Assembly (NCBI GenBank): GCA_002081555.1
Contig: MZNV01001597.1
Coordinates: 1 to 43,871 of the forward strand
Reading direction: 5' to 3'
Length of the DNA: 43,871 nucleotides
Source: Protostelium mycophagum
Lineage: Eukaryota; Evosea; Variosea; Protosteliida; Protosteliaceae
The stretch's first letter is position 1. Every line of letters starts with the position of its first letter. This document shows positions 33,392-43,409 of this stretch, in pieces. Below the pieces are notes generated by a model. The model made no database searches. It saw only the letters and a list, made by a program, of their open reading frames with translations, and was not told the origin of the DNA. Made by a program: the position numbers and the translations under genes.

Positions 33392-36300
33392 TCATTTGAA
33401 CTCTCGCCAAAATGAGTCTCTGTATTTGTGAGCCATAAAATAATACAAGTAGGTTGTCTCACCCGGATTCCACGAAACGAACAGGTAGAATACGTATAGA
33501 TGTAATATCACGACATATATGATTGTCCCCAGACGTGCCCATGGGTTATGGCGAAGTATATTCGCCACATCGTTAGACACTGAATCGAGTGCCTATGCAT
33601 GTGAATAAATGATGTGTCTTCTTATCACATCACCTTCGCTGCAGTAAACATTCTCTTTTTAATCTGGCTGTGAGGATCTGTGTATGCATCTTCTGATTGC
33701 ACCAATGATGCGATACTTCTATGACGTGCTCTCGGCCCTTCATCACCTCTAATGGTCATATTGTGATGAGGAAGAGATTCTTCAAAAACAGCTTGTGGAG
33801 AGTTATTCTCTCTCTTGGAACGCTGTGCGCTCAACGTCTCCAGTTGTAATTGTAGATAGGCTCGTTCGCTCAGTACCTGCCAAGATTGAATATGACATTT
33901 ATATAATATATAATAATATTCTATATTTATATATAATATACTTAATATATACTAATACTCACTTTCTCCATTTGATTCTGCTTCTGAATGAGATGTTCGG
34001 TTAAAGTCTGTAATCTGTTTTCTAACTCTTCTTGGCTGGAGGAGCTCATCTGCTTGGCATTCAACTGTAAAGTGTTTATAAATATATTGATCCCTCGTAT
34101 CCACCTGTCTTCTCAACTTAATCATATCCTCCTCCTTCTGTTTAAGACTCGTTTGTAACGCTTCTAACTCTGCTGAGTGCTCCTCTCTTATCTGCAGAAC
34201 TATCAAATAGATATAGATTAAACACACATATATATTAAATAGACATAGATTAACACACATATATATTAAATAGACATGGATTAAACACACATATAGATAT
34301 ACATACTTGTGATAATTCTTGTATTCTGGCAAGATTATCCAATTGCAGTCCTTGTGTCCTCTTCTTCTCTCTATCCAATAAATCCTCCAACTCTTGTATC
34401 TATTCATATCACTCCCCATACCAACATCTCTACGCACCTGTTGTTGTAATGACTGCATATCTGCCTCAGAAGACGTCTGCATCTCCTCAATAGTTCTGTT
34501 GGATTCCTCCAGCATCAACTTGCTCCTCTCTATCTGTTCTAATAGCTCATTCCTATCGTGGTTATTGATCGTCATGTCTTTCTGTTATACTTCTCTTGCT
34601 CCGCTCTTGTTGCAGAATCGGATTCGTTCTTCTCGAGTATCTCTGCTGCTGTACCACTCTTGGCACTTCCCAACTCTACAATCATCTTCTCTTTCTCTTG
34701 CAATACCTAAATTTATTATTTATTTCATTTTATATTTATATCATATTAAATTAATTTATATTTATATTATATTCATTTATATTTATATTATATTCATTTA
34801 TATTTATATTATATTCATTTATATTTATATTATATTCATTTATATTTATATTACCTTTGATGCCCTAGATTTATAATCTACGAGCTCTTGTTTTGCTGAT
34901 TTATTCTTCTCTTGCAAATCCTTCACCGTGTAGTTCAACCTTTGAATTTCCCTCGAGTTTTCCTCGACTAGTCTCTGGTTATTATGTATAGTACTTGTCA
35001 GCTGTGCCACCGATTCTTCAAGACTCCTCTCGCGTTCTTGGAATTGTTGACGCAACTATAACAAGTCAATATCATTGAAATTGTACTGCGACAGAGCCAC
35101 AGTGATTGGTGTTCGTTGTCTCTCTGCTGTTGTTGCTGTTGTAATGTACTATTGTGGCTCTGCCAGGATGTGTGTAGATGTTAGGGCTCAGTGTTATGCC
35201 AATATTGCAGCTCTGCTGAAAGCTTTGTATATTATGGCTCTCACAATATGTCGTGTTGATAGCTCTACACAACCTATTCTTCGAAATACAGAGTAACATT
35301 TGTATACTTACAGACGTTGATCTAGCCTGCTCCTCCTCCAGCGCAGCTTCCGCCTTCCTGACAGATTCTTGCAGTAACACTGCCGAGTTACTTGCCGCTT
35401 CGCTTAGATTCTGTGTATCCGCTTTATACTGTGCCAATTCTGCAGACATCGCTTCCACCTTATAGTCCCTTGTCTTTATCTCTTGTAGCGCTGCAGATTT
35501 TATTTTTCATATGCACAAATATTACCTTCATCCAGTTTTGATTGTAGTGATATTGCCACTGCATTCTTTGTTGCAAGCGAAGAGGTTAACTCGGATTCTA
35601 ACCTCTTTAATTTAGACATCTGCTTCTCTCTGTCGTATAGATTTTTCTGTGCCTCTGAGAGCGTGGTGTGCGTCTTCTTCGTTCAGTATATATTTATATC
35701 TCATCATGTCTTTCACCTTTTCAAATTCTGCTTGTAATGACTTGGTGTTGTTGTTCAATGAGATCAGCTCTTGATTCAATGATATGATCTGTATGATGTC
35801 ATGATATGATGTCCTCATTCGTCTACCTCTGCTCTCATCAATTTATTTTCCAATTGTAGTTGAGAGTTCGTCTCTTCCAACTGTTCCAACTCGCTCTCCT
35901 ATTAATCATCATCATGTATTCACTAAAATATAAATTATATTATTTTTTTAATTACAGAGATTCTGATACGTCATCACAAGTGCGAGAAGACATTACGCGG
36001 CAGAGCCGCGAAGACAGTGTTTTATATTTATATAATACTGACAGCCTCAGGTTCATCTGGTTCGCTTGCGGAATTCTCAGCTTCACCCTCTTTCTTTATA
36101 TTATCCACTTGTGCCTGCTCATCGTGCTCAGAATGATGAGTATGACGTCGAGTTGATACCAGTTGTACAGGTTGTGATGTATCGATCTCAGTGTCGGCAG
36201 ATTCTGGTATTTTATTTGTGTTTGTGTCTGTATCAGGTTGTTGTGGTTCGCTGTCTTCTGTGGGGATATCTTGTTTTTCCTAATGACATCAATTAGAAAT

Positions 36301-36925
36301 AAAATGATGACGTCGCGAGGATGTTTTCCACCTGTGGTTGTGTCGTGTCTGATTCGGTTATATTTATATTTGTCGGGTATGGAAGGACGTTGTTGTTATC
36401 ATCATCGACATCCTTCCTATTAATTATGTCTGGTGAAGGAGGAATGACGGGTACATTCTTTCTGAGAATAATCAATCATCGATTTTGTTCGTACTTCACA
36501 AGTTTTACCTCTCAGGAGTTGGTGTCTCTTTTTTCTTTGGCAGCTTCTTTCTTTTCTCCCTCTGCTTCTCTAACTTTGCCTCTCTCATGGGTGCATTGAG
36601 AAACTCAAATAGATCTTCTTCTTGTGGTGGCTTTGGCTTGACGTAAGATCCATGCTTCAGTGGCTAAATTGTCCAGTTAATAGTCGTCTCAACAACAGTA
36701 TTGTCAAGAGTGGACCATTTTTATACAAGAAACAACCTTTCGAACCTCGTTATTTTCAGAAGTGGTGATGGAAGATCCCCAGCCGTCTGTGATGTCGCGA
36801 AGGTCTGTATCCCAAAAGCTCTTCTCTTTCTTCTCCTTTTTTCCTGGTGTGGAACCGAGACTATTCGCTGCAGTAGAGTCCACTCTCTCTAATACATTCT
36901 CTAAAGATTTCAACCAGCTCGCCAT
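33392..36925 (-). CDS. GOLGA5: Golgin-84 (GOLGA5)-like coiled-coil Golgi tether
   Basis: The N terminus MASWLKSLENVLERVDSTAA resembles the conserved golgin-84 start. Long coiled coils fill the middle, for example QFQERERSLEESVAQLTSTI and ELAQYKADTQNLSEAASNSA. The C terminus is a tail anchor, NPWARLGTIIYVVILHLYVF, matching the ARVFVIIYMALLHLWV segment of golgin-84. Golgin-84 is a cis-Golgi tether for COPI vesicles. Several introns are expanded with simple repeats: 34200-34310, 34771-34853, and one of about 255 nt at 35056-35310 with inverted repeats. AATAAA on this strand begins about 15 nt past the stop. The exact exon count (more than ten) was not resolved. Confidence 0.8.
34200..34310. repeat. 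About 33-bp imperfect tandem repeat in a golgin intron
   Basis: Three to four imperfect copies of a unit containing CACACATATATATTAAATAG with ACATAGATTAA fill this intron of the golgin-84-like gene. Simple A+T-rich tandem repeat. Confidence 0.75.
34771..34853. repeat. 21-bp tandem repeat in a golgin intron
   Basis: Four perfect copies of ATTCATTTATATTTATATTAT lie at 34771, 34792, 34813 and 34834. They contain stops in the gene's frame, so they are intronic and explain that intron's size. Confidence 0.9.
35056..35310. repeat. Oversized intron with short inverted repeats
   Basis: This golgin intron is about 255 nt, against about 45 nt typically. It carries CAGAGCCACA near 35093 and the inverse TGTGGCTCTG near 35153, plus further near-copies (GCAGCTCTGC, ATGGCTCTCA). 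It may be a small hairpin-forming insertion. No transposase or target-site duplication was identified. Confidence 0.45.
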
Positions 36926-37005
36926 CTCACAATACAAGATGCAATGTTCTTCTCCTGACTACGTAAATCTCTCAGCCTACAACATTTAAACTAAATTTAA
37001 TTTCT

Positions 37006-37578
37006 TTATTTACTGTGTCTTTTGAACGGCGGCAGACGCACTGCTTTCTTCGCCACAACTTCAACATTCTTTATGTGGGGATGTTTCTCTATGAAACTTA
37101 ATATCTTATCGTCTGGATCAGTGCAACGCAGAGTGTACAGATCTTTAAAGTAGCATCCGGTCATTCCGATATTGTTTGCGCGCAGTACTCTGATGTTTTT
37201 GAACTTTGAGAGGTATGGGCTGGTGTCCACGTCAGTTCCTTGATCTAGAATATGCAGACTCTCTACGCAGAGAGACCAGTTGGGATAGTCTTCGAGATAT
37301 CTCCAGAGCGTGTCATCGCTTTTGGATTTTAGTGGTGATGCAGGCGTGTGGATGACTAAGTTTTTGAGGCGAAGTCGTTGTAACACAGGTTCTAAATATG
37401 TGTTGAACAGTTTGCAAGTGAGCATCTATTAAAATTGAGTTGTGGACTTCCAGTCACTCGAAATACTTACCAAGTTTTTGAGGTGATTCAAGCGATCGAC
37501 ACCTTCATCTTGGAGCATGAAGCCTACAGTCGTTATGATGTCTTTTGGTAAGTCTGTGATGTGAGTATCACGTTTCAT
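37006..37578 (-). CDS. Small F-box protein
   Basis: Two exons (37578-37471 and 37426-37006) with a 44-nt intron give about 175 residues. The start MKRDTHITDLPKDIITTVGF is an F-box, continuing EGVDRLNHLKNLMLTCKLF. The remaining part has leucine-rich-repeat-like stretches (LHILDQGTDVDTSPYLSKF, IRVLRANNIGMTG) and ends with a basic PFKRHSK. It probably links an unknown substrate to SCF ubiquitin ligase. The stop TAA sits in AATAAA (37005-37010). It lies 80 bp upstream of golgin-84 on the same strand. Confidence 0.7.
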
Positions 37579-37813
37579 TATAGCAGCCTGGTGGTTGTAT
37601 TGGGTTTTCTGTAAACAAGGCCTGAAGCTGACTTGATGAGCGTCTACAACGCGCCGTCTGTCACATCTGAGAAGCAAAGATTATTTTTCAGAGGATGTTG
37701 GTGAATACATTGCACTTTGTAATGATAAAAATAAATTCAATGACTGTGGAAAGGTGTGAGTTGTAGAACATAATCATGTCACACGATGTTTCGCAAATCA
37801 GACCCGATCAACC

Positions 37814-38433
37814 ATGCCAGAGCCCAACAACAAGGTTCCTATTGTCCTCTTAGGCGATTTACGTCTGAAAGAAAGATCACAAGAAGTAACAGAGATAGAA
37901 CTCTCCACAGACTCTTTCAAAATGCATTTGTCCAAGTTAGCTCTAGCCCTTGATCAGTTCAGAGAGGAGCATGGTATTGGAAGGTAAGTGTATCTCTGAT
38001 ACAGAGATCTGAGCAGCTCAGGGCGATCTCGGCACCACAGATAGGGTGGCAAAAGAGAGTGATTGCTGTCAATCTGGGAAGAGGTACTTTCTTTGTCATC
38101 AATCCAGTGATCACTTGGCGTTCGGAGGAGAAGTTTTCGATGTGGGATGATTGCATGAGGTTTGTCTTCTTCGCAGCATGTTTCTCGTAAATCGACATCA
38201 GATTAACCTTGATTGATGAAATGTACATCGGCTGATGATTGCGAAGGATGGACATCGCCTCCTCAGAATTACTCCAACATGAGATTGACCATCTGGACGG
38301 CATTCTGGCTGTTGATCTTGCAGAGGACCCATCTTGCATCATAGAGACAGAAAAATATCAACAGAACAAAGGATACTATCACTCCTTGGTTGATTACTTC
38401 ATCACCCCCACTGTTTCATGTACCAACAAATAA
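37814..38433 (+). CDS. PDF: Peptide deformylase-family protein
   Basis: Motif 1 is HGIGRAISAPQIG (the RAISAPQ form seen in some PDF subfamilies). The cysteine motif reads MWDDCM, in place of EGCLS. The metal-binding helix SSELLQHEIDHLDGIL has the HExxH Glu and both His. PDF removes formyl groups from N-terminal Met; in eukaryotes it normally serves organelle translation. The N terminus (MPEPNNKVPIVLLGDLRLKE) shows no obvious targeting peptide. The segment 38162-38255 between the Cys motif and the HExxH helix could not be assembled confidently: a 42-nt intron gives a poor match, while the family-like text MFLVNRHQINLD would need a 17-nt intron. The stop overlaps AATAAA (38429-38434). Confidence 0.75.
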
Positions 38434-38561
38434 AATTTCAATTGAGAGAAACCGAAAGTTTTGTTATCCCTAAACGAAATAAACATTACACGGTTTCACA
38501 ACTTCTATTCTCTTCTAAATATCATAAATATCCTATGTGCAAATTATTTCTACAATGGCAT

Positions 38562-41393
38562 CTACAACGGCATCTACAACTGCATGAAGTAGATCAATCA
38601 AATTGGTGCAGATTTCCGTCCCACGAGGTCGCGATAAGAGTCGGCTGATTCCATCAGAAAAACGAGAGAAATCTGGTGGAAAACTAACCTTCTCGGGGTG
38701 CCAAGACACGTCACGCACCACCTGCCCTGACCCCGTATTGAGTTTCATTGCAGTGTTACCGTACAGGTCGTAAATTCTGATAGTCCCGTCCTGAGAACCA
38801 GTGTACACATATCTCTGCCCCGTTGTATGAGCCGGTGAAAAGCGACACCGTATGAGGGTCTTCAATACCGTATGACCTCATACCAGTCAGCCAAAATCAC
38901 ACGAATTTTCATGAAAATTTCGAGGACAGATTTCTGTACAAAGGAGGATTTTGGCGGGAAAATATACCTATAAAAGTGATTATAGATTGGTCGGAGGGGT
39001 GTCTGTCCACATGTGGATCTCCGGGGTATGCAGTAGCTCTGTAATCCCACTGGTAAATTCTCCTCGGCTTCAGGCAATTGATATACGTGCTATATGTCAT
39101 ACAGCTCCTCATATCCCATAATTTCATTGTCTGAACACAATCAATAAGAAGAAAATGAACCTGATTTGTACAAAATGTTGCTGGCTGCGGCTCTGCCGCA
39201 CACCTTTTCAGACACCAAAATGAAGAAAAATCCAAATATTAATATGCATTCTACAACGAGGCATCACCTGGTCCTTGGAGTTTGAGATGAGGTAAATGCC
39301 ATCTCCCTTCGCGTCAAGACTCGTGATCCCTTCTGTGTGTCCAACCAACATTCCCTGCGGTTTCATTTTGCCGTTACCAAGGGTTCTCCTGTCCCAAATA
39401 TAGATCATGCAGTCGTCCGCACCTGTTTACGTAAGTGGTGTGGTTTTACAACGAGAATTACCGGTCAGGACGATGTCAGAATTGTCGATCCTCGCAAAAG
39501 CCACCGCGTTGACCTCATCTACAACCGTAAACAACATAAACTCCACCGAAATTTCGCGGAGATCTCACCTGTGTGCCCCGTGAAACGGAAAGCCTCGCGC
39601 CTCTCTACATCAAAAGTGTATAATGCGTCATCAGAGCCACCAGCGATGATGTGCCTCTTGTCCGAAGAAAACCGAAGGGACCACAGACCGAATTGATGGT
39701 CAGAATCACCTGAAATAGTGAGTACGTACCATCTACAACGAGGCGTGTTTGTTCAGAACAAAGGTTGGGTGGAGTTGTGGGAAAACTGTTCGACAGATCC
39801 ACAATCCGCAAGGCAGAAAACCTCAGCCTTCCGCGAGAAATAATGCAATAACAAAGACAGTCCGACTTACCTGCAAAATTCAACAGCTGCTGGTTGTCTT
39901 GTTGTTGTGAATTGATGTTATAGAGGTGGACCTTTGGCGTGATGGAGGAATATGCCAGCAGCGAAGAATCCTCACTGATACAAGCATCTGTTAGTGTCCA
40001 GTTCCTCGCAATGGCTTTAATAGTCTTCCAGTCTTTCAATCTCCCCATCTCCGTGGTGTACAACCTCACTGTCGACATTTGTGAGTGTACATGGTGTCGA
40101 CAACTTACCCCGCCAGTCTTGACAAGTGGAAACAAAAAGGTCCCCGCGGGGTGAAAATTGACCGGAATAAGCTCTTCTTGCATAGTTGGCAATTGTTTTC
40201 GGCTCCCCCTTTGGCAGGAAATTGTAACCCATATTGACTCGTTGTAGATCTGTACATCGACCTGTCATTGCCCTTCTACAACCAGTCAGAGAACATCATT
40301 ATATGCATCCCTGTTATCGCTTTTGAAAAATTTAATGTTCTTCAAATTATATAAATATATAATTTATAGTTTTTAAAAGCTGTGAAGACAAACCTCTTGA
40401 TCCACTCCAACGACTGAGTTTTCTCGTAAATTCCGCCGAAATCTCCGGTAGCCAACAAGTTTTCTGTCCCCTCCAGCTTCCTCTTCTTATTCTGATGATG
40501 TGTGCTGACGTCATCGCTCGGTACCTCCGGGCGGGAGTCGGGGAAATATCTGTGGAATTCCTCCATCGTGGTGGTGAGCAGGTACCTTTCTTCAAGATGA
40601 TTGAAACACTGGATCTTGCGTAGAAGTCCGTCTCTTAGATATTGTAACAGCCTGGTGCGGTAGATGGATATGCAGCCATCTGAAGTGATGACTTTGCGAT
40701 CGTGATCCACTCTGGACATTTCTTTCTTGCACATGTCCACAGCCTAAGATCGTTAATGAAATGAATCGATGTTTAATTGTCCATTTGATTTGAATAAAAT
40801 GTAATGTCATGGATCGAGTGTTGTGTCATACCTGCTCGGCCGATGTGTGGGCTTCTGTGAAAGACATGATCTTCAGTGCGCAAGTGGATGATGACAATAA
40901 ACATTCCAAACTGATCTCTATCACTCTACTTCCATATTGTTGTTCGGCAGAGGTGCTAAAAGTTTCAATATGCTGCGATTTGACGGAATTAATCAATCCG
41001 AATGTTGATGACAAGATAATGGACATCTGAAAGAAATGATACATCAGCATGAGTAGCCACCTCATAGAGCGAACTGATAGGAGTGCCTCCTGATATTTAA
41101 ATAGAGCACGTGAGTAGTCCTGCTCCCTGCTAAGTCTATCTGCAGTCGCCTTCAAAGCCATAGAATATTGAAACGCTCTGCAACTCTCATCATCAACAGA
41201 GTCTTCCGGACGATCCTCCTCAGTTTCAAATTCAGGAGGGCAGGTGATGATGCATTCGGTTTTGTCCTCAGAGATATCTGGAATATAAGAATTATTTTGA
41301 GTCTTGTCCATCAGCGAAGAATTGCTCTATCCAACGATTCGCATCATAGGATGTTGACGAACTGGTTGATGTTGTCAGCTGTTCCATGAACAT
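38562..41393 (-). CDS. DCAF11: DCAF11/WDR23-like WD40 protein with N-terminal helical extension
   Basis: The WD40 part reads GQFSPRGDLFVSTCQD, VRLYTTEMGRLKDWKTIKA, VHLYNINSQQQ, IYIWDRRTLGNGKMKPQG, MLVGHTEGITSLDAKGDGI, YLISNSKDQ, IKLWDMRSC, LIRCRFSPAHTTGQRYVYTG and VVRDVSWHPEK, the DCAF11/WDR23 pattern. WDxR boxes (WDRR, WDMR) fit DDB1-CUL4 binding, so it is a probable ubiquitin-ligase substrate receptor. Upstream exons add a MIT/TPR-like helical hairpin (SREQDYSRALFKYQEALLS) and an unassigned stretch (AVDMCKKEMSRVDHDRKV) that continue in phase into the WD40 exon; this could be a true extension or a separate gene merged by my model. The simplest 3' model ends just after WHPEK at 38562, lacking the final blade, so the C terminus is uncertain. 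Confidence 0.7.
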
Positions 41394-41432
41394 TCAAGAA
41401 AATAAATTTTCCTGCAATTCCTTGTGTTAATT

Positions 41433-41738
41433 TCAGCCGGCAAACCTGCAACCACGGCTTGGATCCTGAAGCCCATTCCACTCCAGTAATATGGAATCAA
41501 GAGCCTTTGCAGAAACAAATTGTCTTGATTTTTTTGTCCTTTTGTTGTCTCTGAAATCACTGACTTTTACCGGATGTGAAATCTGACGGTGTTTTGGGAT
41601 TGTTAAAACTGGTCTTACCGTCCCATAGCCTGGATTCTCAGCCTCCAAGTGACTTTGTACATCACATGAAATCCAGCGGGTTCTGAAATGAGCAGAACCA
41701 GTGTTCATTTGCTTTTTTCTGCACATTTTATTCAACAT
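41433..41738 (-). CDS. Hypothetical short ORF
   Basis: An open frame of 101 codons opening MLNKMCRKKQMNTGSAHFRT and containing ENPGYGTVRP. A GT-AG pair inside (about 41619-41552) would splice it to a different, shorter C terminus. No family is recognised. It lies just upstream of the DCAF11-like gene on the same strand and could be its leader region rather than a gene. Confidence 0.25.
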   Translation of the reverse strand: MLNKMCRKKQMNTGSAHFRTRWISCDVQSHLEAENPGYGTVRPVLTIPKHRQISHPVKVSDFRDNKRTKKSRQFVSAKALDSILLEWNGLQDPSRGCRFAG

Positions 41739-42122
41739 ATGGCCTTATGCCTCAAGTATTAACATGGCATCGTAGCAATGGTTGTTGTTCGCTCTTATCT
41801 CAACCGTGAACCAGTTGGAAGTACAAACACAATATTATGACTGCGATGTCCATATGAACAGGAAGAGAACAAAAGGATCCCTCCTCTTTGATAAATATCA
41901 AAGAATGAGCTTATGCGGTGAAGGGATTGCGGGTTCATTGATCACTGAAGAAGCGATTTATTTTAGTGGCTTTAGCCACTTCCGTTCTTTTATTGGCTTT
42001 CACGGCAACAACTGTAGATCTCTCTCGTCATTTACCGCCGGCATATTGTAATAAATACGAGCGATCGTAAAAACCCACTAAGAGGACCAAGCCACAACAT
42101 CCAAGGACATCAACCATCACAC
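41739..42122. other. Intergenic stretch, small hairpin only
   Basis: No gene is assigned. A perfect small hairpin, AGTGGC-TTTA-GCCACT, lies at 41965-41980. Apparent open frames here match nothing I know and lack consistent splice structure. Confidence 0.5.
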
Positions 42123-43066
42123 ATGCAGATCTTACCGGCGCTATTACGGTTCCTCTCTATCGGGACTCTTTTGCATTTCGCAAGTGTGTCTCTGACTTGG
42201 AGCGAAGTATCAGACAACAGGTCACAAGAAAAGTCAGCTGTTGAGAAGAGAGTGGTTAAAGAGTCCATCTTCGAATCACCAGAGGAGCAGGTGAGTCTTC
42301 CTCGATGTCGTTACATTTCGGTGACACAAACAAGGCTGAAGGAGCCCTTGGGTATCTGACAAAGGCTGTCCTCTTCGAAACAGCTTACGGCTCCGAATCG
42401 TTTGTCAATGATGGCAGGGTGTATCTCTATTCTGGAGGTCTGGAGGATGATCTGGAAGCACAGCGGAACAGCACCCTCAACCTCTTTATGGTCCTCTCTC
42501 AATTTGCAGACAAGCATAACGTAGAGTATTGGCTCACTCATGGATCCCTTCTTGGTGCCTACAGAGACAATGATGTGAGGCCATGGGATAGCAATGGTGA
42601 TGTTGGCATCACCTCCTCTACACGGGAGAAGCTGATCTCGATCTTGTCAGAATCCCAAAGTGAGAGCCAAGAGGCTCTCTGGGAGATGGATGGCATACAG
42701 ATGATCGTCTTAAAAGCAAAGAAAGGGGAACAATTGAGCGTGCCCTTCCGTTTGGTAGATACAAGGACTGGTGTCTATGTGGATTTTTCGCTGTTTATCG
42801 AAAAGGGAGACACTCTGATGCACACTCGGCCGAAGACTTCGCAATGCAAGGGCTGTGCTGTGATGAAGAACAAATCAGTCTTTACTGTGGCCAAGAAGAC
42901 ACTGTTTCCTCTAAAGAAGGTACTCGCCCAGACAGTACGCCAATAATAACCTTTTTCTCAGGTTCTATTATGGGATACAGAACAGCCTGTTCCTCAAGAA
43001 GCCCAGAAATATCTTGATGGATGGTACAACGCAGAGGTGATGAGCGACATTGCGTGGATAAGCTGA
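42123..43066 (+). CDS. LicD/fukutin-type nucleotidyltransferase-fold protein
   Basis: Three exons (42123-42290, 42335-42919, 42962-43066) join in phase to 285 residues. A signal-anchor (MQILPALLRFLSIGTLLHFA) suggests a secretory-pathway type II or secreted protein. The LicD core is clear: LNLFMVLSQFADKHNVEYWL, THGSLLGAYRDNDVRPWDSN and GDVGI, where the PWDxxxD acidic motif would bind the metal. Later GVYVDFSLFIEKGD and a C-terminal LFPLKKVLLWDTEQPVP with YLDGWYN match the family's end. LicD proteins transfer phosphocholine, and fukutin/FKRP transfer ribitol phosphate, to glycans; the donor here is not predictable. The middle acidic residue (PWDSNGD rather than PWDDDxD) is a variant worth noting. 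Confidence 0.85.
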
Positions 43067-43409
43067 CATGACACAGTCCACACGGAAGGGGTCTAGTCCT
43101 TCGACGGGCTCCTGATTGAAAGGAGGAGAAGTCGTCTTCACCCAACTTGTGTATAAACTCGTTCAATGCATCTGATCGGCTGTCGTTCCTTTTGTATATT
43201 TGTTCACTTGATAAGCTTCTTGAAGTTATAAGTGAACTGCACATCCAAACACAAGAAGCTGTAGATATTCCCTGCTATTGATCGGTTGTACAACTTCCAG
43301 GAGATCGCATGCTGTCGAAACTACGGAAACTTAAAAGCCGAAACTACGGAGTGATTGCCGAAACTACGAGTGATTGCCAAAACTACAGAATAAATAAAAT
43401 ATCAAAAAA
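43067..43409. repeat. Unassigned stretch with short tandem GAAACTACG repeats
   Basis: Four copies of CGAAACTACG or a close variant, with GTGATTGC spacers, lie at about 43313-43388. Upstream sequence (43067-43310) contains a possible minus-strand exon (FIHKLGEDDFSSFQSGARRR) of unknown identity, without a convincing start. Confidence 0.5.

Noticed and set aside
34771-34853. Possible CRISPR-like array (regular 21-bp repeats)
   Set aside because: Copies are head-to-tail with no spacers, A+T-only, and intronic in a eukaryotic gene.
34394-34876. Plus-strand 160-codon ORF
   Set aside because: It runs through golgin-84 exons in antisense and through the 21-bp A+T repeat, where it is low-complexity Ile/Tyr.
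38943-38960. E2F-like TTTGGCGGGAAA in the DCAF11 gene
   Set aside because: It lies inside the gene body, probably intronic, not at a promoter.
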